64,000 nt of DNA from CAYXGZ01 sp964464755. Lineage in GTDB: Bacteria > Planctomycetota > MHYJ01 > JACPRB01. This document shows positions 8,015-15,081 of this stretch, piece by piece. The stretch spans positions 13,800-77,799 of the forward strand of contig CAYXGZ010000008.1 of the NCBI GenBank assembly GCA_964464755.1, written 5' to 3'. The notes under the pieces are model-generated. The model was not told where the DNA came from, searched no databases, and saw only the letters and a program-made list of their open reading frames with translations. Both the position numbers and the translations under genes were made by a program. The first letter of the stretch is position 1; the number at the start of each line of letters is the position of its first letter.

Positions 8015-8479
8015 ATGGACCGAGTGCCGATGACCCAGCGGGGCTACGACCAGGCCAAGGACAAGCTCCACAAGCTCAAGAACGTGGAGCTGCCCCGCCT
8101 CGAGAAGTCCCTCGGGGACGCCCGCGAGCTGGGCGACCTCTCGGAGAACTCGGAGTTCGAGACGGCCCGCCACGAGATCAACATCATCGAGACGCAGATC
8201 GCGGAGCTCTCCGACAAGCTGGCCCGCGCCGAGATCATCGAGATCGAGGAGGGGGACAAGGTCGGCATCGGGGCCAAGGTCAAGGTGACCGACCTCGACA
8301 CGAAGCGGCCGGACGAGTTCTTCGTCGTCGGCGAGGGCGAGACCCGCGAGGACTCCGACTGCGTGTCCGTCGCCTCGCCGCTGGGCCAGGCCATCCTCGG
8401 CCTCAAGGTGGGCGAGGTCGCGGAGTTCGCCGCCCCGCGCGGCAAGATCCGGTACAAGGTCGTCAAGATCAGCTGGTAG
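8015..8479 (+). CDS. greA: Transcription elongation factor GreA
   Basis: 154 residues, usual length about 158. GreA rescues backtracked RNA polymerase by inserting its N-terminal coiled coil into the secondary channel and stimulating transcript cleavage. The coiled coil spans about 10-75 and its tip carries GDLSENSEF with Asp41 and Glu44, the catalytic acidic pair. The C-terminal FKBP-like domain is recognisable from SPLGQAILGLKVGE. Start chosen at the ATG preceded by AGGGGAG. queF follows after 2 nt, so the pair is probably one operon. The leader contains a terminator-like hairpin suggesting autoregulation. Confidence 0.95.
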   Translation: MDRVPMTQRGYDQAKDKLHKLKNVELPRLEKSLGDARELGDLSENSEFETARHEINIIETQIAELSDKLARAEIIEIEEGDKVGIGAKVKVTDLDTKRPDEFFVVGEGETREDSDCVSVASPLGQAILGLKVGEVAEFAAPRGKIRYKVVKISW

Positions 8480-8481
8480 GC

Positions 8482-8865
8482 ATGGCCGGCTACCGCTCGC
8501 ACGCCCGGGCCGGGATCGACGCCCGCCGCCCGAAGCTGGAGACCTTCGAGAACCAGTTCCCCGGGTACGTCATCACCATCACCGACCCGGAGTACAACGC
8601 GATCTGCCCCAAGACCGGCCTGCCGGATTTCGGCACCGTCACGATCAGCTACCAGCCCGACCGGCGGGTCCTCGAGCTGAAGTCCTTCAAGATGTACATG
8701 ACCTCCTTCCGCGACATCGGGATCTTCTACGAGAACGCGGTCAACGTGATGCTCCGCGACCTCGCGAAGGCCTGCTCCCCGGTGTGGATGACGGTCTGCG
8801 GCGAGTTCAACGCCCGCGGCGGCATCCGCTCCAAGGTCGAAGCCCGGTACGACCGGCCCGAGTAA
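8482..8865 (+). CDS. queF: NADPH-dependent 7-cyano-7-deazaguanine reductase QueF (short form)
   Basis: 127 residues, unimodular (tunnel-fold) QueF. It reduces the nitrile of preQ0 to preQ1 in queuosine synthesis. The active-site Cys42 and Asp49 are in ICPKTGLPDF; the QueF motif ELKSFKMY (65-72) follows. The usual FHE of the Bacillus enzyme reads FYE (82-84) here. No other queuosine genes occur in the window, so the cell may make or salvage precursors elsewhere. Translation is probably coupled to greA. Confidence 0.93.
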   Translation: MAGYRSHARAGIDARRPKLETFENQFPGYVITITDPEYNAICPKTGLPDFGTVTISYQPDRRVLELKSFKMYMTSFRDIGIFYENAVNVMLRDLAKACSPVWMTVCGEFNARGGIRSKVEARYDRPE

Positions 8866-8893
8866 CGGGATTCCGAACCCGCCTCCGGCGAGG

Positions 8894-8899
8894 TACGCT
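8894..8899 (+). promoter_or_regulatory. Probable -10 box (TACGCT) of FG-GAP lipoprotein gene
   Basis: TACGCT ends 8 nt before the ATG at 8908 and there is no Shine-Dalgarno site; consistent with a leaderless transcript. Weaker match than the TATAAT examples elsewhere. Confidence 0.4.
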
Positions 8900-8907
8900 T
8901 ACCGGGT

Positions 8908-10338
8908 ATGGCGCGCCTCCTCCTCTTCGCGTCCCTCCTCGCGTTCGCGGGCTGCCACCGCTGGGACGACGACGACGGCTGGGGGTGGACCTACGACCCG
9001 GCCGACGTGACGGCGGACGGCGAGGCCGAGATCCTGGTGGGTTCCCCCGGCGAGGACGCGGGCGGGACGGCCCGGGGCGTCGTCCGGGTTTACCGCGGAC
9101 CGGACCGCTCCTTCCTCGGGACGCTCACCGGGCTCGAGGACGGGGCCCGCTTCGGCGAGGTCGTGGTCACGATCGGCGACGTGGACGGGGACGGGCGGCC
9201 CGACCTCGCGGTCGGCGCCCCCTACGACGACGCGGACGGGAACTCCACCGACGACGGCCTCGACCGGGGCCGGGTCTTCATCTACTTCGGCGGCCGGCCC
9301 TTCCCGGACGGGAGCCTCGTGCTCTCCGGCACCGAGAACGGGGGCCGCTTCGGGGCGTCGGTCGCCCGCGCCGGGGACGTGAACCGCGACGGCTACGAGG
9401 ACGTGCTGGTCGGGGCGCCCTTCGAGGACGCGGGGGGCAGCGACCGCGGCCGGGCCTACCTCTTCCTCGGCGGACACTCGATGTCCAGCTCGCCCGAACT
9501 CGGGTTCTCCGGCGTGGAGGACGGCTCGCGCTTCGGCGCGTCCACGTCGACGGCGGGCGACTACGACCGGGACGGGTTCACCGACTGGATGATCGGCGCG
9601 CCCCGCGAGGACGCGGGAGGCAGCGACCGGGGCCGGGTCCGCGTCTACCGCGGTGCCCACGACCCCGGCGCCTGGGTGGACCTCGTCCTCGACGGCCAGG
9701 AGGACAACGCCGAGTTCGGCGCCTCCATCGCGGGGGTGCTCGACGTCGACGACGACGCCTACGACGACCTGCTCGTGGGCGCGCCCTTCGACGACGACGA
9801 CGGAAGCTCCGCTACGGCGGGGACTCCCCGGGGCCGGGCCTACTTCTTCTCGGGCTACGACGTCCGCAACGACAGCAGCGTCGGCGCGTTCTCCGCGACC
9901 CTCGTGCTCCACGGCGCGGAGGACGACTCGAGCTTCGGGGCCCACGTGGCCCGGGTCGGCGACGTGAACGACGGCGGCGCGCCCGACTTCTTCGTCGGCG
10001 CCCCCCTCGAGGACGCGGGCGGCACGGACCGGGGCCGGGGCTACCTCTACTTCGGCGGCCCCTCGGTGAACGCCACCGCCGACGTCGTGTTCACCGGCGG
10101 CGAGGACGGGGCCTTCCTCGGCACCTGGGCCGCCTCGGGCGGCGACGTGGACGACGACGGGCGCCGGGACCTCGTGATCGGCGCGCCGGGCGACGACGCG
10201 GACGGCAACTCGACCGAGGACGGCCTGGACCGGGGCCGGGCCTACTTCCACCGCGGGCGCTCGTCGATCGACAACGTGCCCGAGACCATCTTCGACGGAC
10301 CGCAGGACGGCGCCGGTTTCGGGACGTCGCTCGATTAG
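8908..10338 (+). CDS. FG-GAP (integrin-alpha-like) repeat lipoprotein
   Basis: 476 residues with lipobox LLAFAGC (Cys15 or so) followed by an Asp-rich stretch. The mature protein is about seven FG-GAP repeats: each has a calcium loop such as DVDGDGRPD, DVNRDGYED, DYDRDGFTD, DVDDDAYDD and DVDDDGRRD, then V/IGAP and GxDRGRxY. This predicts a seven-bladed beta-propeller with bound Ca2+, displayed on the envelope, as in extracellular adhesion or binding proteins. The repeat unit is about 65 residues. No enzymatic motif. It stands alone between queF and the transporter gene. Confidence 0.88.
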   Translation: MARLLLFASLLAFAGCHRWDDDDGWGWTYDPADVTADGEAEILVGSPGEDAGGTARGVVRVYRGPDRSFLGTLTGLEDGARFGEVVVTIGDVDGDGRPDLAVGAPYDDADGNSTDDGLDRGRVFIYFGGRPFPDGSLVLSGTENGGRFGASVARAGDVNRDGYEDVLVGAPFEDAGGSDRGRAYLFLGGHSMSSSPELGFSGVEDGSRFGASTSTAGDYDRDGFTDWMIGAPREDAGGSDRGRVRVYRGAHDPGAWVDLVLDGQEDNAEFGASIAGVLDVDDDAYDDLLVGAPFDDDDGSSATAGTPRGRAYFFSGYDVRNDSSVGAFSATLVLHGAEDDSSFGAHVARVGDVNDGGAPDFFVGAPLEDAGGTDRGRGYLYFGGPSVNATADVVFTGGEDGAFLGTWAASGGDVDDDGRRDLVIGAPGDDADGNSTEDGLDRGRAYFHRGRSSIDNVPETIFDGPQDGAGFGTSLD

Positions 10339-10339
10339 G

Positions 10340-10345
10340 TACCAT
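10340..10345 (+). promoter_or_regulatory. Probable -10 box (TACCAT) of UMF1 transporter gene
   Basis: TACCAT ends 8 nt before the GTG start at 10354; no Shine-Dalgarno site in between. Fits the leaderless pattern seen throughout the window. Confidence 0.4.
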
Positions 10346-10353
10346 CGGGTCCC

Positions 10354-11652
10354 GTGAACCCGCCCGCCACCCGCCGGGAGATCGCCGGCTGGGCCCTCTA
10401 CGACTTCGCCAACTCCGCCTTCGCGACGACGATCCTGGCCGCGGTCTTCGCGGTCTACCTCCAGAAGACGCTGAAGGCTCCGCAGGAGTGGTGGGGCTAC
10501 GCGGTCTCCGCGTCGATGATCCTCGCGGCGCTGCTCGCGCCGGTCCTGGGGGCGATCTGCGACTTCACGGCCGCGAAGAAGAAGGCCCTCGTCGCGTTCT
10601 GGCTGCTGGGCTGCTGCGCCGTCGCGCCCCTGGTGCTGCCGCTGTCCTGGCCCGTGGCCCTCGCGCTCTTCGTCGTCGGGAACCTCGGCTTCGAGGCGAG
10701 CACGGCCGTCTACAACGCCTTCCTCCCGGAGATCGCGGGGGAGCGGCACGCGTCGCGGCTCTCCACGATCGGCTGGGCCTGCGGATACGTCGGCGGCGGG
10801 CTGCACCTGCTGCTCGGACTGCTGGTCATCGGCCACCCGCACTGGGTGGGCGCCGCGGACAAGGCGGCCGCCACGCGGATCGTGCTCGGGAGCGTCGCGC
10901 TCTGGTGGTTCGTGTTCTCGCTGCCCCTCGTGGCCTGGGTCCGCGAGCGGGCTGTCCCGCGCCCCGTGCCCGCGGGCCGCTCGCTGCTCGGCGAGGGATT
11001 GAGCAAGGTGCTCGGCACGATCCGCAACATCCGCCGCCTCCCGACCTTGGCGCGCTACACGGTCGCGTTCCTGTTCTTCAACGACGGGATCCAGACCGTG
11101 ATCGTGATGGCGGGCCCGTACGCGGAGAAGGTCCTGGGGATGCAGCCCGAGGACCTCATCAAGTGCTTCCTGCTGATCCAGGGCGTCGCGGTCGTCGGGG
11201 CGCTGTCCTTCGGGTGGATCGCGCGGCGCTTCCGCGACAAGCCCGCGCTGGTCGCGTCGCTCGTGCTCTGGCTGGGCGTCGTCGGGTACGCCTTCCTGAT
11301 GAAGTCGCCCCGGGAGTTCTGGATCCTCGGCGTCGTCGTCGGCCTCGTGATGGGCGGCAGCCAGGCGATCGCCCGCGCGCTCCAGGCCCGGTTCACGCCG
11401 CCGTCCTGCGCCGGCGAGTTCTTCGGGTTCTTCTCCATCACGGGGAAGTTCGCCAGCGCGCTCGGGCCCTTCCTCTACGCGACCGTGCTCCAGGTCACCG
11501 GCAGCCCGCGCTGGGCCATCCTCTCGATCGTCCTGCTCTTCGCGGTCGGGCTCGTGCTGCTGCTCCCGGTCTCCGAGAAGCGGGGGGTCGAGGAGATGGA
11601 GGCCGAGGAGGCGAGGCTCCGCGCGCTCAGCGGTCCGGGTGGAACGGCGTGA
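10354..11652 (+). CDS. Major facilitator superfamily transporter, UMF1 (Atg22-like) family
   Basis: 432 residues, about 12 TM helices. The N-terminal EIAGWALYDFANSAFATTI is the hallmark of UMF1/Atg22-like permeases, and the central loop and FFGFFSITGKFASALGPFLY of the C-terminal half also match. Yeast Atg22 exports amino acids from the vacuole; bacterial substrates are unknown. GTG start. The 3' end overlaps the convergent thiO gene by 26 nt, so both stop regions are shared. Confidence 0.88.
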   Translation: MNPPATRREIAGWALYDFANSAFATTILAAVFAVYLQKTLKAPQEWWGYAVSASMILAALLAPVLGAICDFTAAKKKALVAFWLLGCCAVAPLVLPLSWPVALALFVVGNLGFEASTAVYNAFLPEIAGERHASRLSTIGWACGYVGGGLHLLLGLLVIGHPHWVGAADKAAATRIVLGSVALWWFVFSLPLVAWVRERAVPRPVPAGRSLLGEGLSKVLGTIRNIRRLPTLARYTVAFLFFNDGIQTVIVMAGPYAEKVLGMQPEDLIKCFLLIQGVAVVGALSFGWIARRFRDKPALVASLVLWLGVVGYAFLMKSPREFWILGVVVGLVMGGSQAIARALQARFTPPSCAGEFFGFFSITGKFASALGPFLYATVLQVTGSPRWAILSIVLLFAVGLVLLLPVSEKRGVEEMEAEEARLRALSGPGGTA

Positions 11653-12724
11653 GGTCGATCGGCGGCGCCTGGCCCTCGACGATCGCGGCGACGATGCGCC
11701 CGGTGAGCGGGGCGAGCAGGATGCCGTTGCGGAAGTGCCCGGTCGCCAGGATCAACCCCTGCAGCGAGGCGGGGCGGCCGAGGTGGGGGAGCCGATCCGG
11801 CGTCGCGGGCCGCAGGCCCGACCAGAGCTGATCGACGCGGTAGTCCTTGATCCCCGGGGCGAAGCGGAACGCGCGCGAGAAGAGGAACGCCGCGCCCTCG
11901 GCGGTGACGTGGTTCTCGAAGCCCGCCTCCTCGACCGTGCTGCCGACGAGCACGCGCCCGTCGATCCGCGGGATGAGGTACGCGTCGCGGTGCAGCACGA
12001 CGGACTTCACGCCCCCGGGCGGGCCCTGGAGCAGCGCGATCTGGCCCCGCACCGGCCGGACCTCGGCCTTGAGGTCGAGGCCGTCGAGCAGGGGGCCGGA
12101 CCAGGCGCCCGCGGCGAGCACGACCTCGCCCGCGAAGATGTCGCCCCCCGTCGTCTTCACGCCGTTGATCCGCCCCGGGACCTTGAGGAAGCCCGTGACC
12201 TCGGCGCCGGGGCGGTGCTCGGCGCCGTCCCGCTTCGAGGCCTCGATCACCGCGCGGGTGAGCCGGTGGTTGCGGAGCTGGGCGACGTCGGGGAGCCGCA
12301 GGGCCCGGCGCAGCTCCGGCGAGATCGCGGGCTCCGCGCCCCGGGCCGCCGCCGCGTCCACGCGCTCCGCGGGCTGGCCCTTCGAGCGCTTCCAGGCCTC
12401 GAGCGCGGCCGCGTCGCGGTCGTCCGCGTCGTCGAAGACGAGGTAGAGCATGCCCGTGACGCGGTACTCGACCTCGGGGGCCCCGAGCTCCTTCAGCCAG
12501 CCCTCGTAGGCCTTCTGGGAGGCGGAGCAGAATTCCGCGAGCGGTCCCGGGTACTCGGCGAGGTGGACGGGGGTGAGGACGCCTCCGGCGGCCCAGGAGG
12601 CCTGGCGCCCCGGCTGGGGGGCGTCGACGAGGACGACGGACTTCTTCCGGCGGGCGAGCTCCCAGGCGACCGACGCGCCGACGACGCCCGCGCCGACGAC
12701 GACGACGTCCGCCGTGGTCTTCAT
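11627..12724 (-). CDS. thiO: FAD-dependent oxidoreductase, glycine oxidase ThiO-like
   Basis: 365 residues of the D-amino-acid-oxidase/glycine-oxidase family. N-terminal Rossmann motif VVVVGAGVVGASVAWELA, then VLVDAPQPGRQASWAAGGVL, typical of ThiO, where glycine is oxidised to dehydroglycine for the thiazole of thiamine. C-terminal IDGRVLVGSTVEEAGF and TGHFRNGILLAPLTG match the family's FAD/substrate lid. No other thi genes are nearby, so a related amine oxidase role cannot be excluded. It is divergent from mutY. Confidence 0.82.
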   Translation of the reverse strand: MKTTADVVVVGAGVVGASVAWELARRKKSVVLVDAPQPGRQASWAAGGVLTPVHLAEYPGPLAEFCSASQKAYEGWLKELGAPEVEYRVTGMLYLVFDDADDRDAAALEAWKRSKGQPAERVDAAAARGAEPAISPELRRALRLPDVAQLRNHRLTRAVIEASKRDGAEHRPGAEVTGFLKVPGRINGVKTTGGDIFAGEVVLAAGAWSGPLLDGLDLKAEVRPVRGQIALLQGPPGGVKSVVLHRDAYLIPRIDGRVLVGSTVEEAGFENHVTAEGAAFLFSRAFRFAPGIKDYRVDQLWSGLRPATPDRLPHLGRPASLQGLILATGHFRNGILLAPLTGRIVAAIVEGQAPPIDLTPFHPDR

Positions 12725-12732
12725 CGGGCGAC

Positions 12733-12738
12733 ACTGTA
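12733..12738 (-). promoter_or_regulatory. Probable -10 box (TACAGT) of thiO
   Basis: TACAGT on the minus strand, 8 nt before the thiO ATG; no Shine-Dalgarno site. It lies back-to-back with the mutY -10-like box in a 47-nt divergent spacer. Confidence 0.45.
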
Positions 12739-12759
12739 GCGCGGGGCCGCTCCTTCCGT

Positions 12760-12765
12760 CAAAAT
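12760..12765 (+). promoter_or_regulatory. Possible -10 box (CAAAAT) of mutY
   Basis: CAAAAT ends 6 nt before the mutY ATG, the only AT-rich hexamer in the spacer. Weak match, but the spacing equals that of the clear TATAAT cases. Confidence 0.3.
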
Positions 12766-12771
12766 CCCCGC

Positions 12772-13821
12772 ATGCACTTCGGCCCCGCCCTCGTCCGCTG
12801 GTTCCGCTCGGGCGCGCGCGACCTTCCCTGGCGGCGGAGCCGCGATCCGTACCGGGTCTGGATCTCCGAGGTCATGCTGCAGCAGACGCAGATCGCCACC
12901 GTGCTGCCGTACTACGACCGCTGGATGCGGCGCTTCCCGACGGTGCACGCGCTGGCGGTGGCCCCCGTCTCCGCGGTGCTCAAGCTCTGGGAGGGGCTGG
13001 GGTACTACGCGAGGGCGCGCCACCTCCACGCGGCCGCGAAGCTCGTCGCCGCGTCGGGCTTCCCCTCGACCCGCGACGGCTGGGAGCAGCTCCCGGGGAT
13101 CGGGCCCTACACGGCGGCGGCGATCGCGAGCATCGTGCACGGGGAGCGCGTGGCCGTGCGCGACGGCAACGTGCAGCGCGTCGTCGCGCGCTACCTCGCG
13201 ATCCGCTCGCGCATCGACTCCGCCCCGGCGCGGAGACGGATGGACGCGTTCCTCGCCCGCGAGATCCCAAGCGCGGCGCCCGGCGACTTCAACCAGGCGG
13301 TGATGGAGCTCGGCCAGCGGGTCTGCCGGCCGCGAAACCCCGACTGCGGGTCCTGCCCGGTGGCGCGCGGCTGCGAGGGGCGGCGCAAGGGCCTGGCGGC
13401 CCGGCTGCCGAGGAAGGCGCCGAAGCGGGCCGTGCCGCACCTGGAGATCGCGCTGGGGATCTGCCGGAAGGCGGGGCGCGTCCTGGTGGCCCGCCGGCGG
13501 GCCGAGGGGATGCTGGGGGGCCTCTGGGAGTTCCCCGGGGGCAAGCGGGAGCGCGGGGAGAGCTTCGAGGCGGCCGTGGCGCGGGAACTCCGCGAGGAGA
13601 CGGGCGTCGAGGTCGAGGTGGGGGAGCACCTCGTCACGGTGCCGCACCGCTACTCGCACCTCTCGGTGGAGCTGCACGTCTACGAGTGCCGGTGGCGGAA
13701 GGGGAGGGCGAGGCCGCTGGGCAGCGACGAGGTGCGCTGGGTGCGGCCCGGGGACCTGGACGCGCTGGCGTTCCCCGCGGCGAACCGACGGATCCTCGGG
13801 GTGCTGCTCGATTTAAAATAA
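12772..13821 (+). CDS. mutY: A/G-specific adenine DNA glycosylase MutY
   Basis: 349 residues. MutY removes adenine mispaired with 8-oxoguanine. Seen in order: SEVMLQQTQ with the catalytic Glu33, helix-hairpin-helix LPGIGPYTAAAI, VRDGNVQRV with the catalytic Asp, the 4Fe-4S loop CRPRNPDCGSCPVARGC, and a C-terminal NUDIX-like domain with WEFPGGKRERGE that recognises 8-oxoG. All key residues are present and the length is normal. The last codons run into an A-rich stretch that also serves as the tail of the minus-strand terminator next door. Confidence 0.96.
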   Translation: MHFGPALVRWFRSGARDLPWRRSRDPYRVWISEVMLQQTQIATVLPYYDRWMRRFPTVHALAVAPVSAVLKLWEGLGYYARARHLHAAAKLVAASGFPSTRDGWEQLPGIGPYTAAAIASIVHGERVAVRDGNVQRVVARYLAIRSRIDSAPARRRMDAFLAREIPSAAPGDFNQAVMELGQRVCRPRNPDCGSCPVARGCEGRRKGLAARLPRKAPKRAVPHLEIALGICRKAGRVLVARRRAEGMLGGLWEFPGGKRERGESFEAAVARELREETGVEVEVGEHLVTVPHRYSHLSVELHVYECRWRKGRARPLGSDEVRWVRPGDLDALAFPAANRRILGVLLDLK

Positions 13822-13851
13822 AAACGGCTCCCGGCGGGCCGCCGGGAGCCG
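13811..13851 (-). terminator. Rho-independent terminator of the RRM protein gene
   Basis: A 13-bp inverted repeat (arm core GGCTCCCGGC, 13825-13851) is followed on the minus strand by TTTTTATTTT (13824 downwards). It starts 10 nt after the RRM gene stop. On the plus strand there is no T-tract after it, so it does not serve mutY. Confidence 0.85.
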
Positions 13852-13861
13852 TGATCAGCGC

Positions 13862-14191
13862 TTAGTAGCGGTTCCCGCCCCGCCCGCCTCCGCCGCCGCC
13901 GCCACCGAAGCCGCGACCACCGCCGCCGCCCCCGCGGGGGCCGCCTTCGGTGCGGGGCCGGGCTTCGTTGACCGTCAGCGGACGGCCGTTGAAGTCCTTG
14001 TTGTTGAGGGCGTTGATGGCCGCCTGCCCCTGCGTGGCGTCCGGCATCTCGACGAAGCCGAAGCCGCGCGAACGGCCGGTCATCTTGTCGATGATGATGC
14101 TGGCCGAGGACACGGCGCCGTACGGCTCGAACGTGGTCCGAAGATCCTGTTCCGTCGTGTTGTACGGAAGGTTGCCGACGAAGATGTTCAC
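13862..14191 (-). CDS. Single-RRM RNA-binding protein with glycine-rich tail
   Basis: 109 residues, GTG start with GGAG 6 nt upstream. One RNA-recognition motif: RNP2 IFVGNL (3-8) and RNP1 RGFGFVEM (42-49), followed by a Gly/Arg tail from about 85 ending GGNRY. This architecture equals the cyanobacterial Rbp proteins and plant glycine-rich RNA-binding proteins, many of them cold-induced RNA chaperones. It is a single-gene transcript, with its own promoter and terminator and a long 5' leader of about 125 nt, which would fit post-transcriptional (for example cold) control. Confidence 0.93.
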   Translation of the reverse strand: MNIFVGNLPYNTTEQDLRTTFEPYGAVSSASIIIDKMTGRSRGFGFVEMPDATQGQAAINALNNKDFNGRPLTVNEARPRTEGGPRGGGGGGRGFGGGGGGGGRGGNRY

Positions 14192-14325
14192 TGTGAACTC
14201 CGTTAAACCTGACTCGAAACAAACCCAACTGACAAAGCTTCCGGAAGGGTGATCCGAGGGGGGAACCGATGGCGGGCCCGACGCCGGCGGTGCGACCTGG
14301 AACAACCGACAGAAAGCACGGACCC

Positions 14326-14353
14326 AGTATACCCCCCGCCGCCCCCGATTCAA
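14326..14353 (-). promoter_or_regulatory. Promoter of RRM gene (TTGAAT, 16 nt, TATACT)
   Basis: Minus-strand -35 TTGAAT (14348-14353) and -10 TATACT (14326-14331), spacer 16 nt. The -35 overlaps the stop codon of the upstream comB-like gene. Predicted start near 14319, leaving a leader of about 125 nt before the GTG. Confidence 0.65.
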
Positions 14354-15018
14354 GCCCGCATCGCGACGAGCAGCCCGTCCCGCCTCGAGACCTTCATGGC
14401 GAAGTCGAAGCGGTCCAGCTCGACCGCGCACTCGAGGTCCGCGGGGGGGTACTGGGGGTACTCCCCGGACGCGATGCGCAGCCCGGCCCGGCTGCCCCGG
14501 ATCCGGCGCACGATGTCCTCGATCGGCGGCGGGCTCCCCCGGAGCTGGCCCTCGATCCAGTCCCCGACCGCGTCGTCGCCCTCGAGGTCGCCCGCGCTGG
14601 CGACGATGGTGACGAGCGGCGCGCCGCGGAGCGCGCGGACGGTGGCCCCGGCGACGACGAGGCTGGCGAGGTAGAGGCCCTCGGCGTTCGCGCCGGCGGC
14701 GCTGGCCGCCCGGGTCCCGCTGCCCGTGCGCTGGATGATGCGCCGGCCCCGGACCGCCGCGGAAGGGAAGTCCGAGGGCGAGTTCCCGTGGTCGAACCCG
14801 TCGATGCGGATGCCGCCCTCCTCGCCCATCGCGAAGGCGTCGGGGAAGCGCCGCTTCAGCTCCCGGGCCTCCTCGATGTCCGCCGCGAGGACGAGATCCG
14901 CGGCGCCGGCGGCGAAGGCGTAGGCCGCCGTCGTGAAGGCGCGGAGCACGTCGATGGCGACGGCGACGCCCCGCGCGGTGCGCGCGCCCTCAAGATGGTT
15001 GACACGGCGGATTTCCAT
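14350..15018 (-). CDS. 2-phosphosulfolactate phosphatase family protein (ComB-like)
   Basis: 222 residues. ComB hydrolyses 2-phosphosulfolactate, first known from coenzyme M synthesis but widespread in bacteria without coenzyme M. Family motifs are AIDVLRAFTTA (near 21-31), GFDHGNSPSDF, and RTGSGTRA, which replaces the TTNGTRA of archaeal ComB. ATG start is in a context without a Shine-Dalgarno site. No sulfolactate or CoM genes are nearby, so the in vivo substrate is unknown; a role in sulfonate or other phospho-acid metabolism is possible. Confidence 0.8.
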   Translation of the reverse strand: MEIRRVNHLEGARTARGVAVAIDVLRAFTTAAYAFAAGAADLVLAADIEEARELKRRFPDAFAMGEEGGIRIDGFDHGNSPSDFPSAAVRGRRIIQRTGSGTRAASAAGANAEGLYLASLVVAGATVRALRGAPLVTIVASAGDLEGDDAVGDWIEGQLRGSPPPIEDIVRRIRGSRAGLRIASGEYPQYPPADLECAVELDRFDFAMKVSRRDGLLVAMRA

Positions 15019-15081
15019 GCGTGTCTTACGTTGTAGGGGCGCGGGCCCGATCTGGCAAGGACGGTTCCCGGGGGGCACTCG

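Noticed and set aside
13825..13851. Terminator of mutY
   Set aside because: The T-tract follows the hairpin only on the minus strand, so it terminates the RRM gene.
14999..15032. TTGACA on the plus strand as promoter for the PurD-like gene
   Set aside because: No -10 at 16-18 nt; the nearest candidate is 22 nt away.
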